Of a stretch of 64,000 bases of DNA, positions 41,797 through 49,667 are shown piece after piece. The notes beneath the pieces are model-generated. The model was not told the origin of the DNA. It worked only from the letters and a program-made list of their open reading frames with translations, and searched no databases. The position numbers were made by a program, and so were the translations under genes. The stretch lies in assembly GCA_046331095.1 (NCBI GenBank), contig JAXLRM010000003.1, positions 124,001-188,000 on the forward strand, given 5' to 3'. Every line of letters starts with the position of its first letter. The stretch's first letter is position 1. The stretch is from JAIBAC01 sp046331095 (GTDB lineage Bacteria; Actinomycetota; Acidimicrobiia; UBA2766).

Positions 41797-43865
41797 CTCG
41801 GTGTCCCTCCGACGCTTGCTATCAGGTAGTTGCCGAACTCGTCGACGGTCGCGTGCTGGCCGGGCTGGAGCACCACCGTCGTGAAGGACTCCTCGACGAT
41901 CGCGGGTCCCTCGACCACGCGGCCGGTGCCGAGGCGGGGGCCGCGGAAGACCGGCGTGTCGACGAGGCCGCCCTCGAACCACGCGCGCCGCGAGCCGACC
42001 ACGGGATCGCCCTGCTCCGGGGCGGGTGCCCGCGGGATCGGCGGCCTGCGCGCGGCCGTCCACGACCGCACGCGCAACTCGGCGACGACGACGGGCTCGT
42101 CGGGTGTCGCGAACGTGTGCAGGTCCTCGTGCAGTTCGTGGAAGCGCGCCATGAGTGTCTCGCGCCCCGCCTCGGTGACGTGGCCGCCGGGCAGTGCCAC
42201 GTCGACGTTGATCGTGAACGTCTGGCCCGGGTAGCGGCAGCCGAACTCGTAACGGTGCTCGACGTCGGCGACGTCGACGTCGGCCTGCACGAGCTCCTTC
42301 TCGGCATGCGTCCGCATCTCGGCGAAGTCCGCCTCGACGGCACCGAGGTCGAGCTGGTCGGCCCGGCCGATGTGGGCGCGCACCTGGTTCACGACGAAGT
42401 CCGCCGTCAGGGTGCCGAACGCGGACAGCACCGGGGACAGGCGCGGGACCAGGATCGTGTCGATGCCGAGCTCGCGTGCCTGCGCCGGAGCATGCAACGG
42501 GCCGTTGCCGCCGAAGGCCACGAGCGCGAACTTGCGGGGATCCTGGCCCTTCTCCGAGGACACGCGCCTGATCGCGTTGTTCATGTCGGCGTTGACGATG
42601 CGGTGCACGCCCGCCGCCGCCTCGAGCACCGTGACGCCGAGCGGCTCGGCGATCTGCTCGGCGATCGCGGCCTCGACCCGCGACGCGTCGAGCACCATCC
42701 GGCCGCCGCAGAGCCCCTCGGGGTTGAGGTAGCCGAGCAAGACGTTGGCGTCGGTGACCGTCACCGCCGCGCCCCCGCGCCCGTAGCAGATCGGCCCCGG
42801 GTCGGCGCCCGCGGACTCGGGGCCGACCGCGAGCCCGCCCGCGTTCACGCGGGCGATCGACCCGCCGCCAGCGCCGATCGACACGACGTCGACGACGGGA
42901 AGCGCGATGCAGTAGCGCTGGATCCAGTTCCAATAGGACTTGACCTCGGCGTTGCCGCCACGCACCAGGCAGGCCTCGTAGGACGTGCCGCCCATGTCCA
43001 CGGCGACGAAGTCCTGGATCCCAACCGCGGCGCTGACGGCGGCGGCGGCCGTGACACCGCCGATGGGACCGGAGGCGAGCGTGACCACCGGTCGCTCGCA
43101 GACGGCATCGACGCTCGCGACGCCACCGTTGCTCTGCATCACGAGCAACTGGCGCGCGTAGCCCTCCTCGCGCAGGCGCGCGACGAGGCGCTGCAGGTAC
43201 GCGACGACGCGTGGACCCACGAACGAGTTGACGAGCGTCGTCGAGGTCCGCTCGAACTCGGGCGCCGCCGGCATGACCTCGTGGCTCAGGCTCACCTGCG
43301 CCCCGGGATACTCCTCGCGCACGATCTCGCGCACGCGCCGCTCCCACGTGGGATCGACGAAGGAGAACAGCAGCACGACCGCGACCGACGCGATCCCGTG
43401 GTCGCGGAAACGGCGCGCCGCCCGCCTGACGGCGTCCTCGTCGAGCGGCGTGAGCACGTTGCCCTGGTAGTCGAGGCGGCCCGGCACCGACATGCGGAAG
43501 CGCCGCATCGCGATCGGCTGCGGGGCCGGCACCGTGGGGTCCCAGATGCTCTCCTTCCACCCGCGGCGCATCTCGATCTCGTCGCGGTGGCCCTCGGTGG
43601 TGATCAGCCCGCACGGTGCACCCGAGTGGGTGATGAGGGTGTTGTCCGCGGTCGTCGTGGCGTGCACGATCAGGTCGGTGCGCGCGAGCAGGTCACCGAG
43701 CATCTCGCCGCGCCCCGCTGCGGCCTCGGCGAGACCGGCGACGATCCCCTCGGCCTCGTCGTCGGGGGTCGTCGCGGCCTTGGCGACCGCAACGCTGCCG
43801 TCGGGAGCGACGACCACGACATCGGTGAACGTGCCGCCGACGTCGATGCCAACGAGTACGCCCAC
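41793..43865 (-). CDS. Hydantoinase/oxoprolinase family subunit A (HyuA)
   Basis: A 690-residue subunit with the ASKHA-type ATPase fold. The N-terminal phosphate motif is VGIDVGGTFTDVVVV (about 4-18), then HATTTADNTLITHSGA and the second phosphate motif VAVDMGGTSYEACLV. The C-terminal domain carries the strand-rich segment of the family. It would phosphorylate the substrate carbonyl for ring opening or carboxylation with HyuB. GTG at 43863-43865 has GGGGGA upstream. The -10 box TACAAT (43918-43923) with TTGCAG 16 bp further up is the best promoter in this cluster and is covered by operator site B. Confidence 0.9.
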   Translation of the reverse strand: MGVLVGIDVGGTFTDVVVVAPDGSVAVAKAATTPDDEAEGIVAGLAEAAAGRGEMLGDLLARTDLIVHATTTADNTLITHSGAPCGLITTEGHRDEIEMRRGWKESIWDPTVPAPQPIAMRRFRMSVPGRLDYQGNVLTPLDEDAVRRAARRFRDHGIASVAVVLLFSFVDPTWERRVREIVREEYPGAQVSLSHEVMPAAPEFERTSTTLVNSFVGPRVVAYLQRLVARLREEGYARQLLVMQSNGGVASVDAVCERPVVTLASGPIGGVTAAAAVSAAVGIQDFVAVDMGGTSYEACLVRGGNAEVKSYWNWIQRYCIALPVVDVVSIGAGGGSIARVNAGGLAVGPESAGADPGPICYGRGGAAVTVTDANVLLGYLNPEGLCGGRMVLDASRVEAAIAEQIAEPLGVTVLEAAAGVHRIVNADMNNAIRRVSSEKGQDPRKFALVAFGGNGPLHAPAQARELGIDTILVPRLSPVLSAFGTLTADFVVNQVRAHIGRADQLDLGAVEADFAEMRTHAEKELVQADVDVADVEHRYEFGCRYPGQTFTINVDVALPGGHVTEAGRETLMARFHELHEDLHTFATPDEPVVVAELRVRSWTAARRPPIPRAPAPEQGDPVVGSRRAWFEGGLVDTPVFRGPRLGTGRVVEGPAIVEESFTTVVLQPGQHATVDEFGNYLIASVGGTPR

Positions 43866-43904
43866 GCAGCTTCCCCCTGTGGCCTGCACCCCTCCCCCGA
43901 GGGG

Positions 43905-43927
43905 GTCGTGCAAGAGTATTGTACGAC
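43905..43927. promoter_or_regulatory. Shared operator, site B (divergent HyuA and AMP-ligase promoters)
   Basis: GTCGTGCAA-GAGTA-TTGTACGAC, 23 bp. The leftward strand carries TACAAT (43918-43923) for hyuA. The rightward strand carries TATTGT (43917-43922), and the ATG of the ligase begins six bases later, so this transcript may be leaderless. One bound regulator could silence both operons. Confidence 0.82.
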
Positions 43928-43928
43928 C

Positions 43929-45527
43929 ATGCTCCGCGGCTGCAACGACGTGCGACATCCCGTGCCCGCGACCGTCGAGGCCGGGTGGCGCGCCGCCGGC
44001 GCGTGGACGTCGGAGACCCTCCTCGACCGCTTCCACGCCTCCGTCGAGGCAAGTCCGGGCTCGGTCGCCGTGAGCGAAGGCGGTCGCGTCCTCACCTACG
44101 CGGAGCTCGACGCGCTCAGCGGCCGCACAGCCTCCGCGCTCGCGGCGATGGGCGTGAGGCCGGGCGACACCGTCGCCTACCAGCTCCCGAACTGGTGGGA
44201 GAGCGTCGTATTCGCGTGGGGGGTGCTGCGCGCCGGTGCCGTCGTCGTGCCGATCACGCCCACGCTCGGGTCGCGTGAGGTCGGCCACATCCTCGACTCG
44301 ACCGGGGCACGGGTGTGCGCGGTGCCGGATGAGTTCCGCGGCGTCGACTATCCGGGGATCCTCGCGAGGTGCGGCTTCGACGGAGAGGTCGTGGTGATGC
44401 GGGGCTCGGAGGGGTCCTGGGACGAGCTCTGTGGCTGGGGAGGCGACGTGCCTGCGCCGGTGCGCACCGCCGACGACGCCGCCGTGGTGCTGCACACCTC
44501 GGGCACAACCGCGCTTGCCAAGGGTGTCGTGCACTCCCACCAGAGCCTGCGCCACGAGGCGGACAGTCTCGTCGGGGCGCACGCTCTCACCCGAACGGAC
44601 CGGCTCCTGCTGCCGATGCCGGTCACACACGTCGCGGGCCTGATGTACGGGATCCTGTTCCCGTGCGTGCTCGGCATCCCGGCGGTCCTGATGGAGCGCT
44701 GGGACCCGGCAGCGGCGCTGGCGACCATCGCGGCGGAGTCGATCACCTACATGATCGGCACACCGGTGTTCCTGCGCACGCTCGTCGACGACGACGCCTT
44801 CGCGACGACCGACGTCTCCAGCCTGCGCCTGTGGTCGATGGGCGGCGCCGGCGTGGCACCGGGGCTGGTGCGTGAGGCCTCCGAGGCACTCGGCTGCTGG
44901 GCGAAGCGCACGTACGGTTCGACCGAGCTGCCCACGCTCACGACCGCCCTGCCCGGCGATCCCGTGGACGTCTGCGCGGGCACCGACGGGCGCCTCGTCG
45001 GCCTGGCCGAGTGCCGCGTGGTCGATCCGTCCTCGGGTGTCGACGTCGCCGACGGCGACCCCGGCGAGCTGTGGGGGCGCACGCCGGAGATGCTCGCCGG
45101 CTACCTCGACTCCGACCACGATGCCGAGTCATTCGTCGACGGCTGGTTCCGCACCGGCGACATCGCCGTGCGCGAGGACGGGTGCCTGCGCATCGTGGAC
45201 CGCCTCAAGGACGTGATCATTCGCGGTGGCGAGAACATCTCCGCGCGCGAGGTCGAGGACGTCCTCGCGTCGCATCCCGACGTCGCCGACGTCGCCGTCG
45301 TGGCGATGGCAGACCCGGTCTTGGGCGAGAAGGCCTGCGCGTACGTGGTCCCCCGCGGCCTGGACGCGCCGGCACTCGAATCGCTCGCCGCGCACTGCGC
45401 CGCCGCCGGCCTCGCCCGGTTCAAGTGGCCCGAACGCGCCGAGGTGTTGTCCGAGCTCCCACGGACGCCGAGTGGCAAGGTGCACAAGCCGACGCTGCGC
45501 CGCGGCCTCGCCGGATCGCGTCCATGA
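43929..45527 (+). CDS. AMP-forming acyl-CoA ligase
   Basis: A 532-residue ANL enzyme activating a carboxylic acid to its CoA thioester. The phosphate loop is LHTSGTTALAKGV (about 191-203), the acyl-adenylate motif A8 hinge is GWFRTGDIAV followed by RLKDVIIRGGENISARE, and the catalytic lysine lies in LPRTPSGKVHKPTL near the end. Acid specificity cannot be deduced. ATG at 43929 directly follows operator site B with no room for an RBS. The stop overlaps the start of the winged-helix gene by 4 bp (ATGA). Confidence 0.9.
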   Translation: MLRGCNDVRHPVPATVEAGWRAAGAWTSETLLDRFHASVEASPGSVAVSEGGRVLTYAELDALSGRTASALAAMGVRPGDTVAYQLPNWWESVVFAWGVLRAGAVVVPITPTLGSREVGHILDSTGARVCAVPDEFRGVDYPGILARCGFDGEVVVMRGSEGSWDELCGWGGDVPAPVRTADDAAVVLHTSGTTALAKGVVHSHQSLRHEADSLVGAHALTRTDRLLLPMPVTHVAGLMYGILFPCVLGIPAVLMERWDPAAALATIAAESITYMIGTPVFLRTLVDDDAFATTDVSSLRLWSMGGAGVAPGLVREASEALGCWAKRTYGSTELPTLTTALPGDPVDVCAGTDGRLVGLAECRVVDPSSGVDVADGDPGELWGRTPEMLAGYLDSDHDAESFVDGWFRTGDIAVREDGCLRIVDRLKDVIIRGGENISAREVEDVLASHPDVADVAVVAMADPVLGEKACAYVVPRGLDAPALESLAAHCAAAGLARFKWPERAEVLSELPRTPSGKVHKPTLRRGLAGSRP

Positions 45528-45985
45528 AACGCTACGAGGCGTCGTACGCGAACCAGGTCCTCGTCGCTCTCGCTGCATCCGCCGCGGACGGTGTGGTCGA
45601 GAAGTCGGTGCGACAGCTCGCGCAGGAGTCGGGCGTGTCGGCGTCGGCCGTCCAGATCGGGCTGACTGCGCTGCGCCGCGCGGGCCGGATCCGCACACGC
45701 AAGAAGGGCGCCGCCGGCCGTCCCTCGGTGATCGAGCTCCTGTCGACCGAGCCGCTCGCTGACGGCGACGGCAGCGTCCGTCCTCCTGCCTACGGCCCCG
45801 GCGGCCAACTCGCGGACGCGTTCGTCGAGCGCTACGAGAAGATGCTGCTCGAGCTCGACAGCTCGCGCCCCGCCGAGGTCGAGCGCCTGGAAGCGAGAGT
45901 GGCCGAGCTGGAGGCCGAGAACGCCGAGTTGCGCGCGAAGCTCGACCCGGCGCGGAGTGCTACCGGCAAGGCGCGGCGGCGCTGA
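45524..45985 (+). CDS. Winged-helix DNA-binding protein with C-terminal coiled coil
   Basis: A 153-residue protein. The N-terminal part (about 5-70) has a helix-turn-helix layout: VRQLAQESGVSASAVQIGLTALRRAGRI followed by a basic wing (RTRKKGAAGRPS). The C-terminus has a leucine/glutamate heptad stretch, VERLEARVAELEAENAELRAKL, a dimerising coiled coil. It is co-translated with the AMP-forming ligase by ATGA overlap, so it is the nearest candidate for the regulator of the shared operator, though its architecture is not that of a ligand-binding repressor. Confidence 0.6.
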   Translation: MKRYEASYANQVLVALAASAADGVVEKSVRQLAQESGVSASAVQIGLTALRRAGRIRTRKKGAAGRPSVIELLSTEPLADGDGSVRPPAYGPGGQLADAFVERYEKMLLELDSSRPAEVERLEARVAELEAENAELRAKLDPARSATGKARRR

Positions 45986-46034
45986 CAGGGTTCGGCATCT
46001 CGTCCCGTCGCCGGGGCTCGTTCACGTCCCGGTG

Positions 46035-46394
46035 TCAGAGACCCAGGGCGTCGAGCTGGGCGAAGTAGTTCCCCACCGTGCTCGCCGTCTGCGACCCGAA
46101 ATTGCAGCGCGCCACGGTCAGCTCCTCCGCTACGAGCGAGCCGCGGGCGAAGTGCTCCATGAAGTCCTGAGATGCCACGAACGTCTCGATCTGGGTCTCG
46201 TCGCCCCGGATCACGAGCCCGCCGATCAGACCCCGGAGGCCGCCCGGGAACCCGATCGGCTCGACGGACTCGATGCGGCCGTCGGTCGCTGCCTTGTCGT
46301 AGAAGGCAAGGGTCTCGCCCCAGACTTCGATCGCCTTGCGTTCCCTACCGGTGCGGACTCCGGTCCAACCGATGACTGCTCCGTACTCGCTCAT
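46035..46394 (-). CDS. Uncharacterised small protein
   Basis: A 119-residue soluble protein with SEYGAVIGWTGVRTGRERKAIEVWGE at the start and a Gly-rich FPGGLRGLIGGLVIRGDE segment; the pattern is like a ferredoxin-fold (ABM-type) dimer, but I do not recognise a named family. AGGAG lies four bases before the ATG at 46392-46394. A stem-loop at 46402-46440 partly covers this ribosome-binding site. It lies 301 bp downstream of the DUF35 gene, past a likely terminator, so it probably has its own promoter. Confidence 0.6.
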   Translation of the reverse strand: MSEYGAVIGWTGVRTGRERKAIEVWGETLAFYDKAATDGRIESVEPIGFPGGLRGLIGGLVIRGDETQIETFVASQDFMEHFARGSLVAEELTVARCNFGSQTASTVGNYFAQLDALGL

Positions 46395-46401
46395 CATGCT
46401 C

Positions 46402-46440
46402 CTCGGGTGGCGGCACGAGCGCAGTGTCGCGCCACCCGAG
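46402..46440 (-). promoter_or_regulatory. Stem-loop overlapping the ribosome-binding site of the 119-residue gene
   Basis: CTCGGGTGGCG (46402-46412) pairs perfectly with CGCCACCCGAG (46430-46440). The Shine-Dalgarno sequence of the gene starting at 46394 overlaps its foot (46398-46403). Such a helix in the 5' leader could limit ribosome access. Confidence 0.45.
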
Positions 46441-46648
46441 CGTCTTGACAACCGCACCCACAGGGCCTTGTGCATTCGTGAAGGCGGCGCGATACTCCCC
46501 GCAGAGACACCATCCCTTGACATGCTTGCAGCGAGAAGCTGGCCTCCCGAATGCCGACGCCAGGGGGAAGCCACTGCTGCGAATGGGCTCCGCCCGATCG
46601 AGGAGACCGACGGCTGCACAAGCCGACGACGGACGTCGAGCCCAAGAC

Positions 46649-46683
46649 GCGAGTCCCGCGGCATCGAGCTCCGCGGGACTCGC
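46649..46683 (-). terminator. Strong hairpin downstream of the DUF35 gene
   Basis: GCGAGTCCCGCGG (46649-46661) pairs perfectly with CCGCGGGACTCGC (46671-46683) with a 9-base loop. It lies 13 bp past the DUF35 stop on the transcribed strand. No T-tract follows. Confidence 0.7.
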
Positions 46684-46695
46684 CGCGTGGAGGAC

Positions 46696-47106
46696 TCAGG
46701 GGACCGGCCGCCAGGCCGGCAACGCACACGCGTCGGCGACGTCGAGCCAGTCCAGCCGCATCGGCATGCCGATCTCGAGGTCGGCGTCGCGGCCCGCGAG
46801 GTTGCCGACCATGCGGATGCCCTCGGCGAGCTCGACCAACAGGACCGCCAGCGGCACTCGCGCTGCCAACGACGGCAACACCGGCGGGTGCGCCACCACC
46901 CACGAGTACAGGACGGCGTCACCCGGTGACAGCTCCCAGGCATGCTCCAGGGAACCGCAAGCCGGGCACATCGGGCGCGGTGGATAGCGGGGCAAGCCGC
47001 ACGCCAGGCAGGTCTGGACGACGAGCTCGTGACGGGCGCACGCCTCCCAGAACGGAGCGCTCACCGAGTCGGGGTCGGGTACGAGCGGCGGCGCCGGTTC
47101 GCTCAC
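46696..47106 (-). CDS. OB-fold zinc-ribbon protein (DUF35)
   Basis: A 136-residue protein. A zinc ribbon is formed by CLACGLPRYPPRPMCPACG (about residues 33-51), with two CxxC knuckles, followed by an OB-fold segment with PGDAVLYSWVVAH and VPLAVLLVELAEGIRMVGNL. DUF35 proteins form stable complexes with thiolase-like partners and are needed for retro-aldol or condensing activity. GTG at 47104-47106 overlaps the stop of the thiolase-like gene by 4 bp, so the pair is translationally coupled. Confidence 0.88.
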   Translation of the reverse strand: MSEPAPPLVPDPDSVSAPFWEACARHELVVQTCLACGLPRYPPRPMCPACGSLEHAWELSPGDAVLYSWVVAHPPVLPSLAARVPLAVLLVELAEGIRMVGNLAGRDADLEIGMPMRLDWLDVADACALPAWRPVP

Positions 47107-48251
47107 GTGTCGCTCCCGAGTAGTGCCGCGCTGGTCGGGACACCGTTGCCGCTCGTGACGAGGACCGTCGCGGCGCCGGGGACCTGGCTCGTCGACGTGC
47201 CCCGTACCTGACGCACACCCTCGGCGATGAGGTTGAACCCGTGAAGGTAAGCCTCCGAGAGCCCACCGCCGCTCGTGTTGACGGGCAGGCGGCCCGCGGG
47301 CCAGGCGAGCTCGCCCGCTTGCGCCCACACGCCGCCTTCGCCGCGCTCGCAGAAGCCGTACTCCTCGAGGCTCTGGACCACGAGCGGGGTGAACGCGTCG
47401 TAGATCTGCGCGCAGTCGACGTCGGCGGGGCGCCGATCGGTGCGCTCCCACAGGGCCGCGGCGCAGAACGCCGCCGGCGAAGTCGTGATCGACGGTCCGT
47501 GGTAGTTGGCCATCCCGACGGTCTGGGGGCCGCTCCCCATGGCTGTCGACAAGAGGACCGCCGGCGGCTGGAGGAGGTCACGCGCACGTTCGAGCGACGT
47601 GACCACGACCGCCACCGCGCCGTCGGACTCGAGGCAGCAGTCCGGTACGCGCAGCGGTTCGGACACGAAGCGGCTCCCCAGGTAGGTGTCGAGGTCCATG
47701 TCCTTGGTCATCGTCGCGGCCGGGTTGCGCTGGGCGTGTGCGCGGATCGTGCACGCGACGTGGCCGAGCTGGGCCTCGGTGAGGCCGTACTCGAACATGT
47801 ACCGCCGTGTCGTCATCGCCACCTGGTCCACCGGCCGGGCGAGGCCGAAGGGCACCCAGAACTGCTTCTCGCCGCCGATCGCGCCGGCGTTGGACGCCCA
47901 CGGGCGTGGGCCCGAGCCGCGCTTGCGCGAGCGCCAGCAGAGCACGACGTCGGCGCGGCCGGTCTCGACAGCCGCGGCCGCGAGCCCGAGCGTGGCGCAA
48001 GCGCCACCGCCGCCGTGGGGCGTGTCCGCGAAGAAGCGCAGGTTCTCGACGCCGAGGTTGCGGGCGAGTTCGACGTCCTGGGTGGACTCGAGGTCGAAGC
48101 GGACCATGCCGTCGACGTCGTGAGGGGCGAGGCCGGCGTCGACGAGGCCAGCGCGAGCGGCCTCGCACGCGAGCGTGATCTCGGGCCGCTCGAGGACCTT
48201 GGCGAACTCGGTCTGGCCGATCCCGACGATCGCCGCGGTCCTCTCTGCCAT
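47103..48251 (-). CDS. Thiolase-like protein (lipid-transfer/Ltp2-type aldolase) without the standard nucleophile
   Basis: A 382-residue thiolase-fold protein. Counting back from the helix ending VETGRADVVLCW, the usual active-site Cys position reads Gly in HGGGGACATLG, and the terminal H/C motifs are replaced by NTSGGGLSEAYLHGFN. That ending is typical of the Ltp2-type proteins which, together with a DUF35 partner, do retro-aldol cleavage of side-chain hydroxyacyl-CoA rather than Claisen chemistry. An AGAGGA lies before the ATG at 48249-48251. Expression is under shared operator site C. It pairs with the DUF35 gene downstream. Confidence 0.86.
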   Translation of the reverse strand: MAERTAAIVGIGQTEFAKVLERPEITLACEAARAGLVDAGLAPHDVDGMVRFDLESTQDVELARNLGVENLRFFADTPHGGGGACATLGLAAAAVETGRADVVLCWRSRKRGSGPRPWASNAGAIGGEKQFWVPFGLARPVDQVAMTTRRYMFEYGLTEAQLGHVACTIRAHAQRNPAATMTKDMDLDTYLGSRFVSEPLRVPDCCLESDGAVAVVVTSLERARDLLQPPAVLLSTAMGSGPQTVGMANYHGPSITTSPAAFCAAALWERTDRRPADVDCAQIYDAFTPLVVQSLEEYGFCERGEGGVWAQAGELAWPAGRLPVNTSGGGLSEAYLHGFNLIAEGVRQVRGTSTSQVPGAATVLVTSGNGVPTSAALLGSDT

Positions 48252-48273
48252 GGGTCCTCTGCACCGGCAACGT

Positions 48274-48296
48274 GTCGTGCAAGGGCATTGTACGAG
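48274..48296. promoter_or_regulatory. Shared operator, site C (thiolase-like and nitrilase-family promoters)
   Basis: GTCGTGCAA-GGGCA-TTGTACGAG, 23 bp, one base off in the right arm. The leftward strand holds TACAAT (48287-48292), 36 bp from the thiolase start. The rightward hydrolase begins at 48335, so the site is between two divergent genes. Confidence 0.8.
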
Positions 48297-48334
48297 GCGG
48301 CACGCACGTCGCCTGGTGCGCAAGAATCGGTCGC

Positions 48335-49351
48335 GTGGAACGAGTCCAGCTCTTCGCCGTCCAGCCCCGCGTCGACGTCGACACCTACGCATCGGGAGCC
48401 GCCTTCGCCTCGGCGGTGCGCCGCCAGGCCGACCAGGTGGCGGCGCGGCGGGTGGACGGGTTGCCAGCGTTGGCGGTGTGGCCGGAGATGATCGCGTCGT
48501 TCCTCCCCCTCGCGGGCCGGCTCGACCACGTGGCCCGCTGCCGTACGACAGGGTCGGCGATGCGTCGCGTGGCCCTGAGCGAGCTCCGCGCACTGGTGGC
48601 GTCGGCGTGGCGGACCCGCCCGCGGTCCTTCGACGAGGCTTTCGTCACCGCCGTGGCGCCCGCGGTGTGGCGCACGTGGTGGACCACGTTCGCGTCCGTC
48701 GCCGCCGACTACGGACTCTGGGTCGTCGCCGGCAGCGCGCTCGTCCCGATCAACGCGCTCGGCATCACGTCGGCGGCGTTCGAGCCCGCGAGCGCGAGGT
48801 TCTACAACACCAGCCTCACGTTCGCCCCCGATGGCAGCGCCGTCTCCGTGACCCGCAAGGTCAACGCCGTCCCGACCCAGGAGGACGTCCTGCACATGAG
48901 CGGTGCCGATCCCGCCGACCTGTCCGCCGTCGAGACCCCCTTCGGCATTCTCGGCACCGCCATCTGCTACGACGGCTTCCGCGAGGCGCACACCTCCGGC
49001 GAGCCCGGTTTCGTCCCGTGCGCGCCTTTGCTCGACGGCCTCGGAGTCGAGGTCGTCGCGCAGCCCTCGGCGAACGCGTGGCCGTGGGACGGGCCGTGGG
49101 CATTCAACGAGGCCACCGAACACCAGCGCCGCTCCGAGCAGTGGTTCGCCGAAGGCCTCTACTCGGCGATGGCCGCGTTGCGCCACGTCCGCTACGCGGT
49201 CAACCCCCAGCTCGTCGGGCGCCTCTTCGACGTGAACTTCGAGGCACCCTCGCTGATCCTGGAACGCCGCCCGACCGGCGACGTCGCCGTCCTGGCCCGC
49301 TCCGCCGACCCGACCAACGAGGACGTCCTCGACGTAGTCGTGGGTGGGTAG
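48335..49351 (+). CDS. Carbon-nitrogen hydrolase (nitrilase superfamily)
   Basis: A 338-residue nitrilase-fold enzyme hydrolysing an amide or nitrile. The catalytic triad is readable: Glu in LPALAVWPE (about 52), Lys in SVTRKVNAVPTQE (about 174), and the nucleophile Cys in GTAICYDGFRE (about 212). Residues after it (QPSANAW) complete the usual alpha-beta-beta-alpha core. There is no amidase-type glutaminase domain. GTG at 48335 is used, since the longer frame before it overlaps the operator. Its divergence from the thiolase-like gene across operator C suggests it supplies a carboxylate to the same pathway. Confidence 0.85.
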   Translation: MERVQLFAVQPRVDVDTYASGAAFASAVRRQADQVAARRVDGLPALAVWPEMIASFLPLAGRLDHVARCRTTGSAMRRVALSELRALVASAWRTRPRSFDEAFVTAVAPAVWRTWWTTFASVAADYGLWVVAGSALVPINALGITSAAFEPASARFYNTSLTFAPDGSAVSVTRKVNAVPTQEDVLHMSGADPADLSAVETPFGILGTAICYDGFREAHTSGEPGFVPCAPLLDGLGVEVVAQPSANAWPWDGPWAFNEATEHQRRSEQWFAEGLYSAMAALRHVRYAVNPQLVGRLFDVNFEAPSLILERRPTGDVAVLARSADPTNEDVLDVVVGG

Positions 49352-49372
49352 TTCCGGAGTCGGCGCCGAACC

Positions 49373-49645
49373 TCAGGCGCCGCTCTGGTCGACGAGCTCG
49401 CGGATCTGGAGGCTGAACGTGTCGAAGTCGACGAAGGGAAGCTGCTCGAGGAGCGCCTCGGCCTCCTCGTGGCTGGCGGCGGAGAGGATCACGATGCCGC
49501 CGAAGCGGTCGTTGAAGAGCTCGTAGCGCTCGACGACGCCGCGCCGCTCCCAGTCGCCGAGAACCTCGACAGTGCGTCGGTACTCCTCGGAGCGGGTGTC
49601 GAAGGGGAGGGACTCGTCGAACTCGCCGATCACCAGGAATCGCAT
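49373..49645 (-). CDS. YCII-like small protein
   Basis: A 90-residue protein. A ferredoxin-like fold is suggested by MRFLVIGEFDESLPF at the start, the helix VEVLGDWERRGVVERYELF, and the strand FGGIVILSAASHEEAEALLEQLPFVDF. It is close to the muconolactone isomerase-like/YCII groups, which are often small enzymes or dimeric accessory proteins. The key catalytic His of YCII is not obvious. It lies convergent to the nitrilase-like gene, 21 bp away. Confidence 0.6.
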   Translation of the reverse strand: MRFLVIGEFDESLPFDTRSEEYRRTVEVLGDWERRGVVERYELFNDRFGGIVILSAASHEEAEALLEQLPFVDFDTFSLQIRELVDQSGA

Positions 49646-49667
49646 CCGCCCACGGTAGCGCTCACGG

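Larger units (their letters stand above)
46395..46695. other. Non-coding gap between DUF35 and small protein genes
   Basis: No convincing gene. Contains the 46649 hairpin, the 46402 hairpin and otherwise unremarkable sequence of slightly lower GC. Short frames here have actinobacterial-looking arginine-rich content of shadow type. Confidence 0.5.

Noticed and set aside
41853..43928. Long N-terminal extension of the AMP-ligase frame
   Set aside because: The extension is antisense to hyuA, and ligase homology starts at the ATG at 43929, directly behind the operator.
46551..47123. Rightward frame over the DUF35 gene
   Set aside because: Antisense to a clear zinc-ribbon protein, no RBS and no recognisable motif.
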